The translations under genes were made by a program, and so were the position numbers. A stretch of 64,000 bases of DNA from Montanilutibacter psychrotolerans (GTDB taxonomy: Bacteria > Pseudomonadota > Gammaproteobacteria > Xanthomonadales > Xanthomonadaceae): positions 50,195-114,194 of the forward strand of contig NZ_RIBS01000009.1 of assembly GCF_003719825.1 (NCBI RefSeq), written 5' to 3'. Positions 24,630 through 33,457 of this stretch are shown one piece after another. Within the stretch, counting starts at the first letter, position 1, and every line of letters begins with the position of its first letter. Below the pieces are notes generated by a model, which saw only the letters and a program-made list of their open reading frames with translations, searched no databases and was not told where the DNA came from.

Positions 24630-25292
24630 ATGACACCTGGCCGATATGTCGTTGACGGTTCGGAGGGCGCATTCCAGCCCGGCTCACGCGGCCGGGTGCT
24701 GGCCAATCGTCCGGGCATCGTCCGTGTGCGGGAAATGCAGCGCGCGGAAACCCAAACGCTGCTCGCATTGACCGATGCGCTGCTGGACGAAGTCGGCGTG
24801 GCACAGCGGTTCACCACCAACGACTTGCGTGACTGGCATCGGCGCTGGCTGGGTGGCGTCTACCCATGGGCGGGCGACTACCGGCAGGTCAATATGGGCA
24901 AGGGCGGTTTCCAGTTCGCCAGCGCGCACCTGATTGCCGGATTGATGACGACGTTTCAGAGAGACGTCCTGGCCGAATGCACGCCCTGTGAGGGCATGGA
25001 CGAAGCCAGCCTGTCAGCCGCAATGGCTCGGACCCATGCCGAATTCATCCTGGTCCATCCTTTCCGCGAGGGAAACGGCCGCTTGGTACGCCTACTCAAC
25101 ACGCTGATGGCGTTGCAGGCCGGTTGGCCCATCCTCGACTTCAGTGGGATTCGCGGCAGGAAGAAGCAGGAATACATCGGCGCGATCCATGCTGCGATGG
25201 ACCGCGATTACCAGCTTCTGGAAACGATCTTCGCCGGCGTGCTGCGGCGCACTCGCCGAACGGCTACTTCTTCTTCGGGCGGCCGTCCTTGA
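24630..25292 (+). CDS. Fic-domain adenylyltransferase-type toxin
   Basis: A 220-residue Fic protein expected to AMPylate or otherwise modify a target protein's hydroxyl group. The catalytic motif HPFREGNGR (143-151) is complete with His143, Glu147, Asn149 and Arg151. The flap YPWAGDYRQVNMGKGGFQF (78-96) is present. The N-terminus GAFQPGSRGRVLANRPGI matches Fic proteins found inside type I restriction loci, agreeing with the HsdS tail just upstream (3-base gap). It has no internal (S/T)xxxE(G/N) inhibitory helix, so an antitoxin in trans is expected. The converging ORF at 25264-25467 carries that motif. Confidence 0.9.
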   Translation: MTPGRYVVDGSEGAFQPGSRGRVLANRPGIVRVREMQRAETQTLLALTDALLDEVGVAQRFTTNDLRDWHRRWLGGVYPWAGDYRQVNMGKGGFQFASAHLIAGLMTTFQRDVLAECTPCEGMDEASLSAAMARTHAEFILVHPFREGNGRLVRLLNTLMALQAGWPILDFSGIRGRKKQEYIGAIHAAMDRDYQLLETIFAGVLRRTRRTATSSSGGRP

Positions 25293-25467
25293 CGACGGTC
25301 GTTCGGTCCGACTTGGAAGTCGTGACGAAGCGCCCGTCAACCGCGCTGCGGAACACCTTGGCGGACACGCCCTCGATTGCGGACGAGCTGCGTACGTTCC
25401 GTTCGACGCCTTCCTTGCGGGCTGCCGGGGTGCGGAGGTAGACGTTGCTGGCGGCAATTGACTTCAT
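25264..25467 (-). CDS. Candidate Fic antitoxin with an SxxxEG motif (convergent)
   Basis: A 67-residue basic protein on the strand opposite fic; the two 3' ends overlap by 29 bases. Residues 24-34 read NVRSSSAIEGV, containing S-x-x-x-E-G (Ser28 to Gly33), the motif with which Fic antitoxins or inhibitory helices insert a glutamate into the ATP pocket. The stretch before it (MKSIAASNVYLRTPAARKEGVERN) is predicted helical and the Lys/Arg-rich C-terminus may bind nucleic acid. Described Fic antitoxins are encoded upstream on the same strand (class I) or within the Fic protein, so this placement is unusual. I know of no named family for it. Confidence 0.6.
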   Translation of the reverse strand: MKSIAASNVYLRTPAARKEGVERNVRSSSAIEGVSAKVFRSAVDGRFVTTSKSDRTTVVKDGRPKKK

Positions 25468-25665
25468 TTCTGCAGGCTAGCACTGCCGCCCTGTACATGC
25501 CATGGATCGGAACGAGGGTGTCCCGTCGCCCCATGAACCGAGTCGGAGACCCGGGCGGAACACATCGATCCGGCTCACGAACGATGCGGCGGGCAGCGGC
25601 CGTGCGGGCGCTGAGCACGATGCGAGCACTGGCCCTGCCTCGCTCCGAGCGCCCGGTTGCGGCTC

Positions 25666-25737
25666 GCCTCAGCCCTGCTCGCGCTCGATCGCGCGCCAGC
25701 CGATGTCGTTGCGGTGGAACTCGCCGTCCCAGCTGAT
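25666..25737. repeat. Right copy of the 72-bp direct repeat (inside purD)
   Basis: The intact purD 3' end, identical to 24351-24422. It includes the PurD stop codon (25669-25671 on the minus strand) and the last 22 codons. Confidence 0.95.
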
Positions 25738-26958
25738 TTCTGCCACCGCGGCGTAGGCATCCTGCTGGGCCTGCGCGACGCTGTCCCCGAGCGCGCACAC
25801 GCACAGCACGCGGCCGCCGCAGGTGACGACGTTGCCGGCGTCGTCCAGGCGCGTGCCGGCATGGAACACCTTGCTGCCTGCCGGAACGGTGGCGTCGAGG
25901 CCGTGGATCGCGTCGCCGGCCTTCGGGGTTTCCGGATAGTTGGCCGCCGCCATCACCACGCCCAGCGAGCGGCGCGGGTCCCAGTGCGCTTCCACCTCGT
26001 GCAGGCGTTGCGCGAGCGCGGCCTCGACCAGGTCCACCAGGTCCGACTGCAGGCGCAGCATCACCGGCTGGGTTTCCGGATCGCCGAAGCGCACGTTGAA
26101 CTCGATGACCTTCGGCGCGCCGGCCTTGTCGATCATCAGCCCGGCGTACAGGAAGCCGGTGAACGGAATGCCGTCGGCGATCATGCCCTGCACGGTCGGA
26201 TTGACCACCTCGCGCATCACGCGTTCGTGGACGTCGGGGGTGACCACCGGGGCCGGCGAGTACGCGCCCATGCCGCCGGTGTTGGGGCCGGTGTCGCGAT
26301 CGCCGACGCGCTTGTGGTCCTGGCTGGTCGCCATGGGCAGCGCAGTCACGCCATCGACCATCGAGATGAAGCTGGCTTCCTCGCCGTCGAGGAACTCCTC
26401 GATCACGACCCGCGAACCGGCGGCGCCGAATGCGTTGCCGGCCAGCATGTCGCGCACCGCGGCTTCGGCCTCGGCCAGCGTCATCGCCACGATCACGCCC
26501 TTGCCCGCGGCCAGGCCGTCGGCCTTGACCACGATCGGCGCGCCCTTTTCGCGAACGTACGCCAACGCGGCGTCGACGTCGGTGTGCACCGCGTAGTACG
26601 CCGTGGGGATGCCGTGGCGGGCCAGGAAGTCCTTGGCGTAGGCCTTGCTGCCTTCCAGCTGCGCGGCGGCTGCGGTGGGGCCAAACACCTTCAGGCCGGC
26701 AGCGCGGAAGCGGTCGACCACGCCGGCCACCAGCGGGCCTTCCGGGCCGACCACGGTCAGCGCGACGCCTTCGCGCTGCGCCAGCGCGAGCAGGCCGTCG
26801 ATGTCGCTGGCGGCGACGTCGACGTTGCGGCAGTTGCGCTCGCGCGCGGTGCCGGCGTTACCCGGCGCGACCAGCACTTCGTCGACGCGCGCGGACTGCG
26901 CGAGCTTCCATGCCAGCGCGTGTTCGCGTCCGCCGGAACCGATGACGAGGATCTTCAT
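25669..26958 (-). CDS. purD: Phosphoribosylamine-glycine ligase PurD (GARS)
   Basis: A 429-residue ATP-grasp enzyme that joins glycine to phosphoribosylamine in purine synthesis. The N-domain starts MKILVIGSGGREHALAWKLAQS. The ATP-grasp core shows PIVVKADGLAAGKGVIVA, VVIEEFLDGEEASFISMVDG and NTGGMGAYSPAPV. GFLYAGLMI and EFNVRFGDPETQP give the metal-binding Glu and Asn. The length is standard and the C-terminus is intact despite the duplication next to it. It is transcribed with the lipoprotein gene and purH upstream or from its own promoter. Confidence 0.97.
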   Translation of the reverse strand: MKILVIGSGGREHALAWKLAQSARVDEVLVAPGNAGTARERNCRNVDVAASDIDGLLALAQREGVALTVVGPEGPLVAGVVDRFRAAGLKVFGPTAAAAQLEGSKAYAKDFLARHGIPTAYYAVHTDVDAALAYVREKGAPIVVKADGLAAGKGVIVAMTLAEAEAAVRDMLAGNAFGAAGSRVVIEEFLDGEEASFISMVDGVTALPMATSQDHKRVGDRDTGPNTGGMGAYSPAPVVTPDVHERVMREVVNPTVQGMIADGIPFTGFLYAGLMIDKAGAPKVIEFNVRFGDPETQPVMLRLQSDLVDLVEAALAQRLHEVEAHWDPRRSLGVVMAAANYPETPKAGDAIHGLDATVPAGSKVFHAGTRLDDAGNVVTCGGRVLCVCALGDSVAQAQQDAYAAVAEISWDGEFHRNDIGWRAIEREQG

Positions 26959-27094
26959 TGCGAGTGTGCTCCGTGGTGCCCCGACCGCCGACGCGTTCGG
27001 GTGAGGTGTACGTGTGGAGGTGGCGCCGGGTGGCAGCCGCCCGTGTTGCGGATGCGGCGGACGCCGACGCCCTCGATGGGCGCGGGCGCGGCGG

Positions 27095-27571
27095 CTAGCG
27101 CGGCTTGCCGGCCGGGTTGCACTGCGCGGGCTGCAAGGTGACCTCGAAGAACGACTGGCCGCTGCCGTCGACGAAGCGTCGCCGCACGCCGCCGCCGTTT
27201 TTCAGCACCGCGGCGAGATCGTCGTGTCGGCACAGCTCGCTGATCGCGTCCTGCTCATCGCGCTGCAGCGCATCGAGCACGTCCTTCTTGCCGCGCGCCT
27301 TGGCGACGGTGATGTCGGGATTGCGGATCACGAAGACGAGATCGTTGCCTTCGACCTTGGCCGCATCCACTACCAGACCGTCGCGGTACGGCGTCGGCAG
27401 CGTCTTGCCGATGGCGCCGGCGGCCTGGTCCAGCGCGCCTTCGACGCCTTCGTCCTTGCCGCAGCCGGCCAGCAACAGCGTGGCAACGGCCAGGGCGGCG
27501 ATGCCGGCAGCGCGATGACCGGTGGCCTGGGTCGGCGTTTTCGTTTCGGGGTGATCGTGCTGGCTGCGCAT
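27095..27571 (-). CDS. Lipoprotein of unknown function between purH and purD
   Basis: A 158-residue lipoprotein: after a basic head, TGHRAAGIAALAVATLLLAGC gives a signal peptide and lipobox near residue 37. The mature part has no domain I recognise; it contains an alternating charged and hydrophobic region (VVDAAKVEGNDLVFVIRNPDITVAKARGKKDVLDAL) and one Cys pair (ELC, AQC) that could form a disulfide. The ATG at 27571 starts the signal peptide. Its place between purH and purD on the same strand suggests co-transcription but not a purine role. Confidence 0.75.
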   Translation of the reverse strand: MRSQHDHPETKTPTQATGHRAAGIAALAVATLLLAGCGKDEGVEGALDQAAGAIGKTLPTPYRDGLVVDAAKVEGNDLVFVIRNPDITVAKARGKKDVLDALQRDEQDAISELCRHDDLAAVLKNGGGVRRRFVDGSGQSFFEVTLQPAQCNPAGKPR

Positions 27572-27776
27572 GGCGGGCTCCGTTGGGTTCGGGGTGGCGC
27601 TGGGGCGACGGGCGTGCGGGGGGCGGCGTGTCCGGGTCGTCAGGCGGCGCGGTTGGGGCTCCGGGCGCGCGGCGAGTGGTCGAGCGCTTCGAGACCGACG
27701 GCGCCGCCCGCAGGCTGCCCGCCGGAAGCGGGCAGTGCGGACGCCAGCCACGTGGGGCGCATGCGGCCGGCCCGGT

Positions 27777-29363
27777 TCAGTGGCGGAAGTGACGCACGCC
27801 GGTGAACACCATCGCCAGGCCGTGCTCGTCGGCGGCGGCGATGACCTCGTTGTCGCGCATCGACCCGCCCGGCTGGATCACCGCCTTGATGCCGGCGGCC
27901 GCCGCGGCGTCGATGCCGTCGCGGAACGGGAAGAACGCGTCCGATGCCATCACCGATCCCGGCACCACCAGCCCGGCTTCCTCGGCCTTGAGGGCGGCGA
28001 TCTTCGCCGACACCACGCGGCTCATCTGGCCGGCGCCGATGCCGATGCTGCGACTGTCGCGCGCGTAGACGATCGCGTTGGACTTCACGAACTTGGCGAT
28101 GCGCCAGGCGAACAGCAGGTCGTCGAGCTGCTTGTCGGTGGGGGCCAGTTTCGACACCACCGTGAGCTCGCTGCGGCCGACCTCGCGGATGTCGCTGGTC
28201 TGCATCAGCAGGCCGGAGCCCACGCGCTTGATGTCGAAGTTGTTGCGGCCATCGCCGTGCGGAATCCGCAGCACGCGCACGTTGGCCTTCTTGCGGGCGT
28301 AATCGAGCGCGCCTTCCTCGTAGTCCGGCGCGATCAGCACTTCGACGAACTGGCGGTCGAGGATGACCTTGGCCGTTGCCGCGTCGAGCGTGCGGTTGAA
28401 GGCGATGATGCCGCCGAACGCCGAGGTGGGGTCGGTGGCGTAGGCCAGCTCGTACGCATCGCCGCAGGCCACGCCCTGGGCAACGCCGCAGGGGTTGGCG
28501 TGCTTGACGATCACGCACGCCGGGGTCTCGAACTGGCGCACGCATTCCCAGGCGGCATCGGCATCGGCGAGGTTGTTGAAGCTCAGCTCCTTGCCCTGCA
28601 GCTGGGTGAACGTGGCCAGCGTGCCCGGCACCGGGTGCAGGTCGCGGTAGAACGCGCCGTGCTGGTGCGGGTTTTCGCCGTAGCGCAGGTCCATCACCTT
28701 GACGAAGTTGCTGTTCTGCTGCGCCGGGAACAACGCGCGCGCGCCGTCGTCGCCGATCGCCGACAGGTAGTCGCTGATGCAGGCGTCGTACTGGGCGACG
28801 CGATTGAACGCGGCCACCGACAGCGCGAAGCGGGTCTTGGCCGACAGCGTGCCGTCGGCGCCATCGAGCTCCTGCACGATGCCGGCGTATTGCGCCGGGT
28901 CGGTGGCGACGGCCACGCGTGCGAAGTTCTTGGCGGCCGAACGCAACATGGCCGGGCCGCCGATGTCGATGTTCTCGACGATCTCGTCCATCGTGCTGTC
29001 GGGGTTGGCCGAGACCTGCTCGAACGGGTACAGGTTCAGCACCAGCAGGTCGATCGCGCCGATGCCGTGTTCGGCCATCACCGCATCGTCGATGCCGGCG
29101 CGGCCGAGCAGTCCGCCGTGGACGAGCGGGTGCAGCGTCTTGACGCGGCCGTCCATCATCTCGGGAAAACCGGTGACGTCGCTGACGTCCCTGACGGCCA
29201 GGCCCGCGTCGCGGATCGTCTTGGCGGTGCCGCCGGTGGACAGCAGCTCCACGTCGCGCGCGGCCAGTGCGCGGGCGAGGTCGACCAGACCGGTCTTGTC
29301 GGAAACGGAAAGCAGCGCGCGGCGGATCTTCACCGGCGAGGCGGACAGGCGATCGGAAGTCAT
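27777..29363 (-). CDS. purH: Bifunctional AICAR transformylase/IMP cyclohydrolase PurH
   Basis: A 528-residue bifunctional enzyme for the last two steps of IMP synthesis. The N-terminal cyclohydrolase (MGS-like) domain shows [33 protein letters not shown] and [20 protein letters not shown]. The C-terminal AICAR transformylase shows [25 protein letters not shown] and [16 protein letters not shown], ending [29 protein letters not shown] with the typical C-terminal His. Full length. It is divergent from the phospholipid operon at 29677. Confidence 0.97.
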   Translation of the reverse strand: MTSDRLSASPVKIRRALLSVSDKTGLVDLARALAARDVELLSTGGTAKTIRDAGLAVRDVSDVTGFPEMMDGRVKTLHPLVHGGLLGRAGIDDAVMAEHGIGAIDLLVLNLYPFEQVSANPDSTMDEIVENIDIGGPAMLRSAAKNFARVAVATDPAQYAGIVQELDGADGTLSAKTRFALSVAAFNRVAQYDACISDYLSAIGDDGARALFPAQQNSNFVKVMDLRYGENPHQHGAFYRDLHPVPGTLATFTQLQGKELSFNNLADADAAWECVRQFETPACVIVKHANPCGVAQGVACGDAYELAYATDPTSAFGGIIAFNRTLDAATAKVILDRQFVEVLIAPDYEEGALDYARKKANVRVLRIPHGDGRNNFDIKRVGSGLLMQTSDIREVGRSELTVVSKLAPTDKQLDDLLFAWRIAKFVKSNAIVYARDSRSIGIGAGQMSRVVSAKIAALKAEEAGLVVPGSVMASDAFFPFRDGIDAAAAAGIKAVIQPGGSMRDNEVIAAADEHGLAMVFTGVRHFRH

Positions 29364-29676
29364 ACGGGGAGGGGGCAGCAGGGAAGGCGCGAATTATAGC
29401 GGTTGGGGCCGGCGGGGCCGGCCCGGGGCGGACCACCGGTCGGCATCGGACGTGGCGCCTGGCGCGGGTGCCGCTTCGGCGGGCGGGTCGCGGTGCGGCG
29501 CGGGGACTCTGTCGCTGCGGCGGCAGCTGCGCAGGAAACCAACCCGCTCCGGCCGCAATCGGATGAGGAAACAAGGCGCATTCTCCCGACGCCGCCATCC
29601 GCAATTTCCGGACGCGCGGCCAACGGCTAAGCTGCGACGCTGGTCCGCGCTGTGGACAGGCGTCAGGAGCCCGGGA
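29364..29676. other. Divergent intergenic region purH / phospholipid operon
   Basis: About 313 bases that must hold the promoters of purH (leftwards) and of the eight-gene operon (rightwards). I could not identify a confident -35/-10 pair, operator or riboswitch. The ribosome site AGGAG (29665-29669) serves the first operon gene. Confidence 0.5.
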
Positions 29677-30324
29677 TTGGCCTCGATCTACGCATTGAAG
29701 GGACGTTTCCAGGCGCTGCTGCGTCCAGCGGTGCGTCGCCTGCACGCGCTGGGGGCCACGGCCAACCAGGTCACCGTGACCGCGGCGCTGCTGTCGCTGG
29801 TGGTGGCTGGCCTGGTCTGGTGGCAAGCGCCCCTGCGGCCCTGGGTATTCGCGCTGCTGCCGGTCTGGATGTTTGCGCGCATGGCCTTGAACGCCATCGA
29901 CGGCATGCTGGCGCGTGAATTCGCGCAGCAGTCGCCGCTGGGCGCCTTCCTCAACGAACTGGGCGACGTGATCGCCGATGCCGCGCTGTATCTGTCGCTG
30001 CTGGCGGTGGCGGGCATGGCGGCGTGGCCGCTGTGGCTGCTGGTGTGGCTGGCGGCGTTGAGCGAATACGCCGGCGTGCTGGGCCTGATGGTGGGCGCGC
30101 AGCGTCGATACGACGGGCCGATGGGCAAGAGCGATCGCGCGTTCGTGATCGGCACGCTGGGCCTGCTGCTGGCGCTGGGTTTGATCGATGCGATGGCGGT
30201 GCAATGGGTGGTGCTGGCGATGGCGGTGCTGTGTGCGTGGACCGTGGTGCGCCGTGTGCGCGCCGGTCTCGCCCAGGCGCGCACCGGCAATGATGTGACG
30301 GATCACAGGAGGAGCGGGACTTGA
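29677..30324 (+). CDS. CDP-alcohol phosphatidyltransferase (YnbA-like), operon gene 1
   Basis: A 215-residue integral-membrane CDP-alcohol phosphatidyltransferase. It would swap CMP of CDP-diacylglycerol for an alcohol such as glycerol phosphate, inositol phosphate or serine. The signature DG-x2-AR-x8-G-x3-D-x3-D is intact: DGMLAREFAQQSPLG then AFLNELGDVIAD (from about residue 75). About six hydrophobic segments are seen. The TTG start at 29677 is chosen from AGGAG 7 bases before it. Its stop overlaps the next start (TTGA). Similar to E. coli YnbA in neighbourhood; the acceptor alcohol is unknown. Confidence 0.88.
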   Translation: MASIYALKGRFQALLRPAVRRLHALGATANQVTVTAALLSLVVAGLVWWQAPLRPWVFALLPVWMFARMALNAIDGMLAREFAQQSPLGAFLNELGDVIADAALYLSLLAVAGMAAWPLWLLVWLAALSEYAGVLGLMVGAQRRYDGPMGKSDRAFVIGTLGLLLALGLIDAMAVQWVVLAMAVLCAWTVVRRVRAGLAQARTGNDVTDHRRSGT

Positions 30325-32072
30325 GGGATTTCCAGCAATCGCAGTTCAGCAGTTTCGATGGCGAGCGACTGTTCTACCGGCATTGGCGAGCGCCCGGCGA
30401 CGGCCCGCGCCGCGCGATCGTGCTGCTGCACCGGGGGCACGAGCATTCCGGCCGCGTCGCGCACCTGGTCGACGAACTCGGCCTCAACGCCTTCGATTTC
30501 TTCGCCTGGGACGCGCGCGGCAACGGCCAATCGCCCGGCGCCCGCGGCGATGCGCCGGGCTTCGAAGCGCTGGTGCGCGACCTGGACACGTTCATCGCCC
30601 ACCTGGGGTCCGCGCACGGGATTGCGATCGAGGATGTCGCGGTGGTCGCGCAGAGTGTCGGTGCGGTGGTCGCCACCACCTGGGCCCACGACTACGCGCC
30701 GCGCCTGCGCGCCCTCGTGCTGGCCTCGCCGGCGTTCAAGGTCAAGCTGTACGTGCCGTTCGCCCGACCGCTGCTGGGTTTGATGCAGAAGCTGCGGGGC
30801 AACTTCTTCGTCAACAGTTACGTGCGGCCCCAGTGGCTGACCCACGACACGCAGCGCGCTGCCAGCTACGCCAGCGACCCGCTGATCACCCGGCCGATCT
30901 CGGTGCGCGTGCTGCTCGGGCTGTACGAGGCCGCCGAGCGCGTAGTCGCCGACGCGCAGGCAATCCACGTGCCGACGCAGTTGCTGGTGTCGGGATCGGA
31001 CTTCGTCGTGCACCGCGCGCCGCAGGACCGCTTCTACGAGAACCTCGGCGCCGGCATCAAGGAGCGCCACCTGCTGCCGGGCTTCTATCACGACACCCTC
31101 GGCGAGGAAGGCCGCGGCGCCGTGGTCGCCAAGGTGCGCGCGTTCCTGCTGGCGCGCTTCGCCCAGCCCGTGCTGCGCCCGCAACTGCTGGACGCGCATG
31201 AGCGCGGTCCCAGCTTCGACGAAGCCCAGAAGCTGGCCTGGCCGCCCGAGCGCAACTCGCTGGCCGACCTGCGCTGGCGCGGCGTGCGGGCCGGGTTGCG
31301 ATTCGGCGGAAGGCTGTCCGACGGCATCGCGCTGGGCCTGGAAACCGGCTTCGATTCGGGCAGCAGCCTGGACTACGTCTACCGCAACCAGGCGCACGGA
31401 AAGACGCTGCTGGGCAAACTGGTGGATCGCAACTACCTCGATGCCATCGGCTGGCGCGGCATCCGCGTCCGGCGCGAGCACATCACCGAACTGCTGCGCG
31501 AGGCAAAGTCGCGGCTGCGCGCGGCCGGCTTGCCTGTCCACGCGGTCGACATCGCCGCCGGGCACGGCCGCTATGCGCTGGAGGCGCTCGGGCAGGGCCG
31601 GGACAGCGCCGATTCGCTGCGGCTGCGCGACTTCAGCGAGCTCAACGTCGAGAAGGGCCGCGCGCTGATCGCCGAACTCGGCGCCAGCGACATCGCCACG
31701 TTCGAGCGTGCCGACGCGTTCGACCGCGCCTCGCTGGTCACGCTCGACCCCCGGCCGACGCTGGCGGTGGTGTCGGGCCTGTACGAGCTGTTCCCCGACA
31801 ACGCGATGGTGCGGCGTTCCCTCGAGGGCCTGGGCGCGGCGGTGCCGGTCGGTGGCTACCTCGTCTACACCGGCCAGCCCTGGCACCCGCAGCTGGAGTT
31901 CATCGCACGCGCGCTCACCAGCCATCGTGGTGGCGCGGCGTGGGTCATGCGCCGCCGCAGCCAGGCCGAGATGGACCAGCTGGTACGCGCGGCAGGCTTC
32001 CGCAAAGTCGAGCAGCGCATCGACAAATGGGGCATCTTCACGGTGTCGTTGGCGCAGCGGGTCGAGGCATGA
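30321..32072 (+). CDS. Alpha/beta hydrolase - SAM methyltransferase fusion (YnbC-like), operon gene 2
   Basis: A 583-residue two-domain protein. Residues about 1-285 are an alpha/beta hydrolase of the serine-aminopeptidase/lysophospholipase type: VLLHRGHEHSGRVAHLVDELG, FAWDARGNGQSPG and the nucleophile elbow AQSVGA with Ser112, where the usual first Gly is Ala. Residues about 330-583 are a Rossmann-like methyltransferase with AVDIAAGHGRYALEAL (about 405-420) as the SAM loop. This fusion matches the architecture of E. coli YnbC, which is uncharacterised. It is translated from a TTG overlapping the previous stop, with AGGAGG upstream. Predicted action is on a lipid or head-group ester. Confidence 0.85.
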   Translation: MRDFQQSQFSSFDGERLFYRHWRAPGDGPRRAIVLLHRGHEHSGRVAHLVDELGLNAFDFFAWDARGNGQSPGARGDAPGFEALVRDLDTFIAHLGSAHGIAIEDVAVVAQSVGAVVATTWAHDYAPRLRALVLASPAFKVKLYVPFARPLLGLMQKLRGNFFVNSYVRPQWLTHDTQRAASYASDPLITRPISVRVLLGLYEAAERVVADAQAIHVPTQLLVSGSDFVVHRAPQDRFYENLGAGIKERHLLPGFYHDTLGEEGRGAVVAKVRAFLLARFAQPVLRPQLLDAHERGPSFDEAQKLAWPPERNSLADLRWRGVRAGLRFGGRLSDGIALGLETGFDSGSSLDYVYRNQAHGKTLLGKLVDRNYLDAIGWRGIRVRREHITELLREAKSRLRAAGLPVHAVDIAAGHGRYALEALGQGRDSADSLRLRDFSELNVEKGRALIAELGASDIATFERADAFDRASLVTLDPRPTLAVVSGLYELFPDNAMVRRSLEGLGAAVPVGGYLVYTGQPWHPQLEFIARALTSHRGGAAWVMRRRSQAEMDQLVRAAGFRKVEQRIDKWGIFTVSLAQRVEA

Positions 32073-33457
32073 GCGACGCCGCGGCCGTGCCATCGGTCAA
32101 CACGCCGCCGCCCACAGCCGTGCCGTCGGCGCGGCCGTGGAAGCGCGCGATCGCATGGCTGGTACTGCTGGGCCCGCTGTTCTTCCTCAGCTACGGCTGG
32201 GCAAATTCGCTGGCGGCGGCGCGCGTGTCGGTACCCAGCGTGGTGTTTGGCTGGGAATCGGCGATTCCGTTCTGGGCCTGGACCATCGTGCCGTACTGGT
32301 CGATCGACGCGTTCTACGCCGTCTCGCTGTTCATCTGCCGCGATCGCCGCGAGCTCGATCGCCAGGCGTTGCGGCTGCTGACCGCGCAGTTTGTCGCCGT
32401 CACCTGCTTCGTTTTGTGGCCGCTGCGCTTCAGCTTCACGCGACCCGACAGCGACGGCGTGTTCGGTTGGCTGTTCGACGTCTTGCTGGGCTTCGACAAG
32501 CCGTTCAACCAGGCGCCGTCGCTGCACATCGTGCTGCTGGTGATCCTGTGGCTGCGCTTCGGTGCGCATCTCCACGGCGTCTGGCGCTGGTGGCTGCACG
32601 GTTGGGCGGTGCTGATCGCGGTATCGGTGCTGACGACGTTCCAACACCACTTCTTCGATGTACCCACCGGCCTGCTGGCCGGCTTCCTGTGCGCGTGGTT
32701 GTGGCCGATGCGGGTGGACCCGCCGTGGCGCGGCGCGGTCTGGACGCGTGAACGCGCGCGCTGGCGCCTGGCGGCGCTGTACCTGGCCGGCGCGATGTCG
32801 CTGGCGCTGCCGGCGGTCGTGTTTTCAGGCGCCGCGTTGTGGCTGCTGTGGCCGGCGGTGTCGTTGTTGCTGGTGGCGACCAACTACGCGCTGCTGGGCG
32901 CGTCGGGGTTCCAGAAGCAGGCCGATGGCCGCCTGACGGTCGCGGCGCAATGGCTGTATGCGCCCTACCTGCTGGCGGCGTGGATCAACTCGCGCTGGTG
33001 GACGCGGCGCTCGCCCCGGCCGGTGCCGGTGTGCGACGACGTGTGGTTGGGCCGCGTGCCGACGGCAACCGAGCGCGATGGCTTCGACGTGGTGGTGGAC
33101 CTCGCCGCCGAGCTGCCGTTGGCCGATGCGCGCGCGGACGATGCCGTGCGACCGACGCTCGACTTGATCGCCCCGGCGCCTACGTTGCTGCGGGCGGTGG
33201 CGGCCGACATCGAGATCGCGCGAAGCCGGGGCCGGGTGCTGGTGTGCTGCGCGCTGGGGTATTCCCGTAGCGCCTCGGCGGTTGCCGCGTGGCTGTTGCA
33301 CAGTGGGCGCGCAGCGTCGGTGGAGCTGGCGATCGCGCGCGTCCAGGCAGCGCGACCGGCGGTGGTGCTAGGCGAGCCGCACCGGCAGGCGCTGCAGCTC
33401 GCCTTCGACGGCGGCACGCCGATGCACCCTGCCGCCATGCCGGCCTCGTCGAGATGA
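32069..33457 (+). CDS. PAP2 - dual-specificity phosphatase fusion (YnbD-like), operon gene 3
   Basis: A 462-residue inner-membrane protein. Residues about 25-235 form a PAP2-type lipid phosphatase region with six hydrophobic segments, PSLHI (about 147) and TTFQHHFFDVPTG (about 188-200) carrying motif histidines. After further membrane segments, the C-terminal 120 residues are a dual-specificity phosphatase domain with the P-loop VCCALGYSRSASAV (about 391-404), that is, CX5R in which the usual His before Cys is Cys. The combination matches E. coli YnbD. It probably dephosphorylates a phosphatidyl-alcohol-phosphate intermediate. Start and stop overlap neighbours by four bases (ATGA). Confidence 0.87.
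   Translation: MSDAAAVPSVNTPPPTAVPSARPWKRAIAWLVLLGPLFFLSYGWANSLAAARVSVPSVVFGWESAIPFWAWTIVPYWSIDAFYAVSLFICRDRRELDRQALRLLTAQFVAVTCFVLWPLRFSFTRPDSDGVFGWLFDVLLGFDKPFNQAPSLHIVLLVILWLRFGAHLHGVWRWWLHGWAVLIAVSVLTTFQHHFFDVPTGLLAGFLCAWLWPMRVDPPWRGAVWTRERARWRLAALYLAGAMSLALPAVVFSGAALWLLWPAVSLLLVATNYALLGASGFQKQADGRLTVAAQWLYAPYLLAAWINSRWWTRRSPRPVPVCDDVWLGRVPTATERDGFDVVVDLAAELPLADARADDAVRPTLDLIAPAPTLLRAVAADIEIARSRGRVLVCCALGYSRSASAVAAWLLHSGRAASVELAIARVQAARPAVVLGEPHRQALQLAFDGGTPMHPAAMPASSR

Larger units (their letters stand above)
24351..25737. mobile_element. Small insertion at the purD 3' end flanked by 72-bp direct repeats
   Basis: A 1.39 kb block bounded by two identical 72-bp copies of the purD 3' end (24351-24422 and 25666-25737). 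Between them lie an HsdS-tail fragment, a fic gene and a convergent small ORF. No recombinase gene is present. Duplication of a gene's 3' end at both borders is how site-specific integration into a coding gene looks, with the right copy keeping purD intact. It could also come from illegitimate recombination or a deletion-shrunk larger island. Confidence 0.55.

Noticed and set aside
27640..30306. An 888-codon open frame on the minus strand over purH and the first operon gene
   Set aside because: It spans two well-supported genes in other frames and has Arg/Pro-rich shadow composition.
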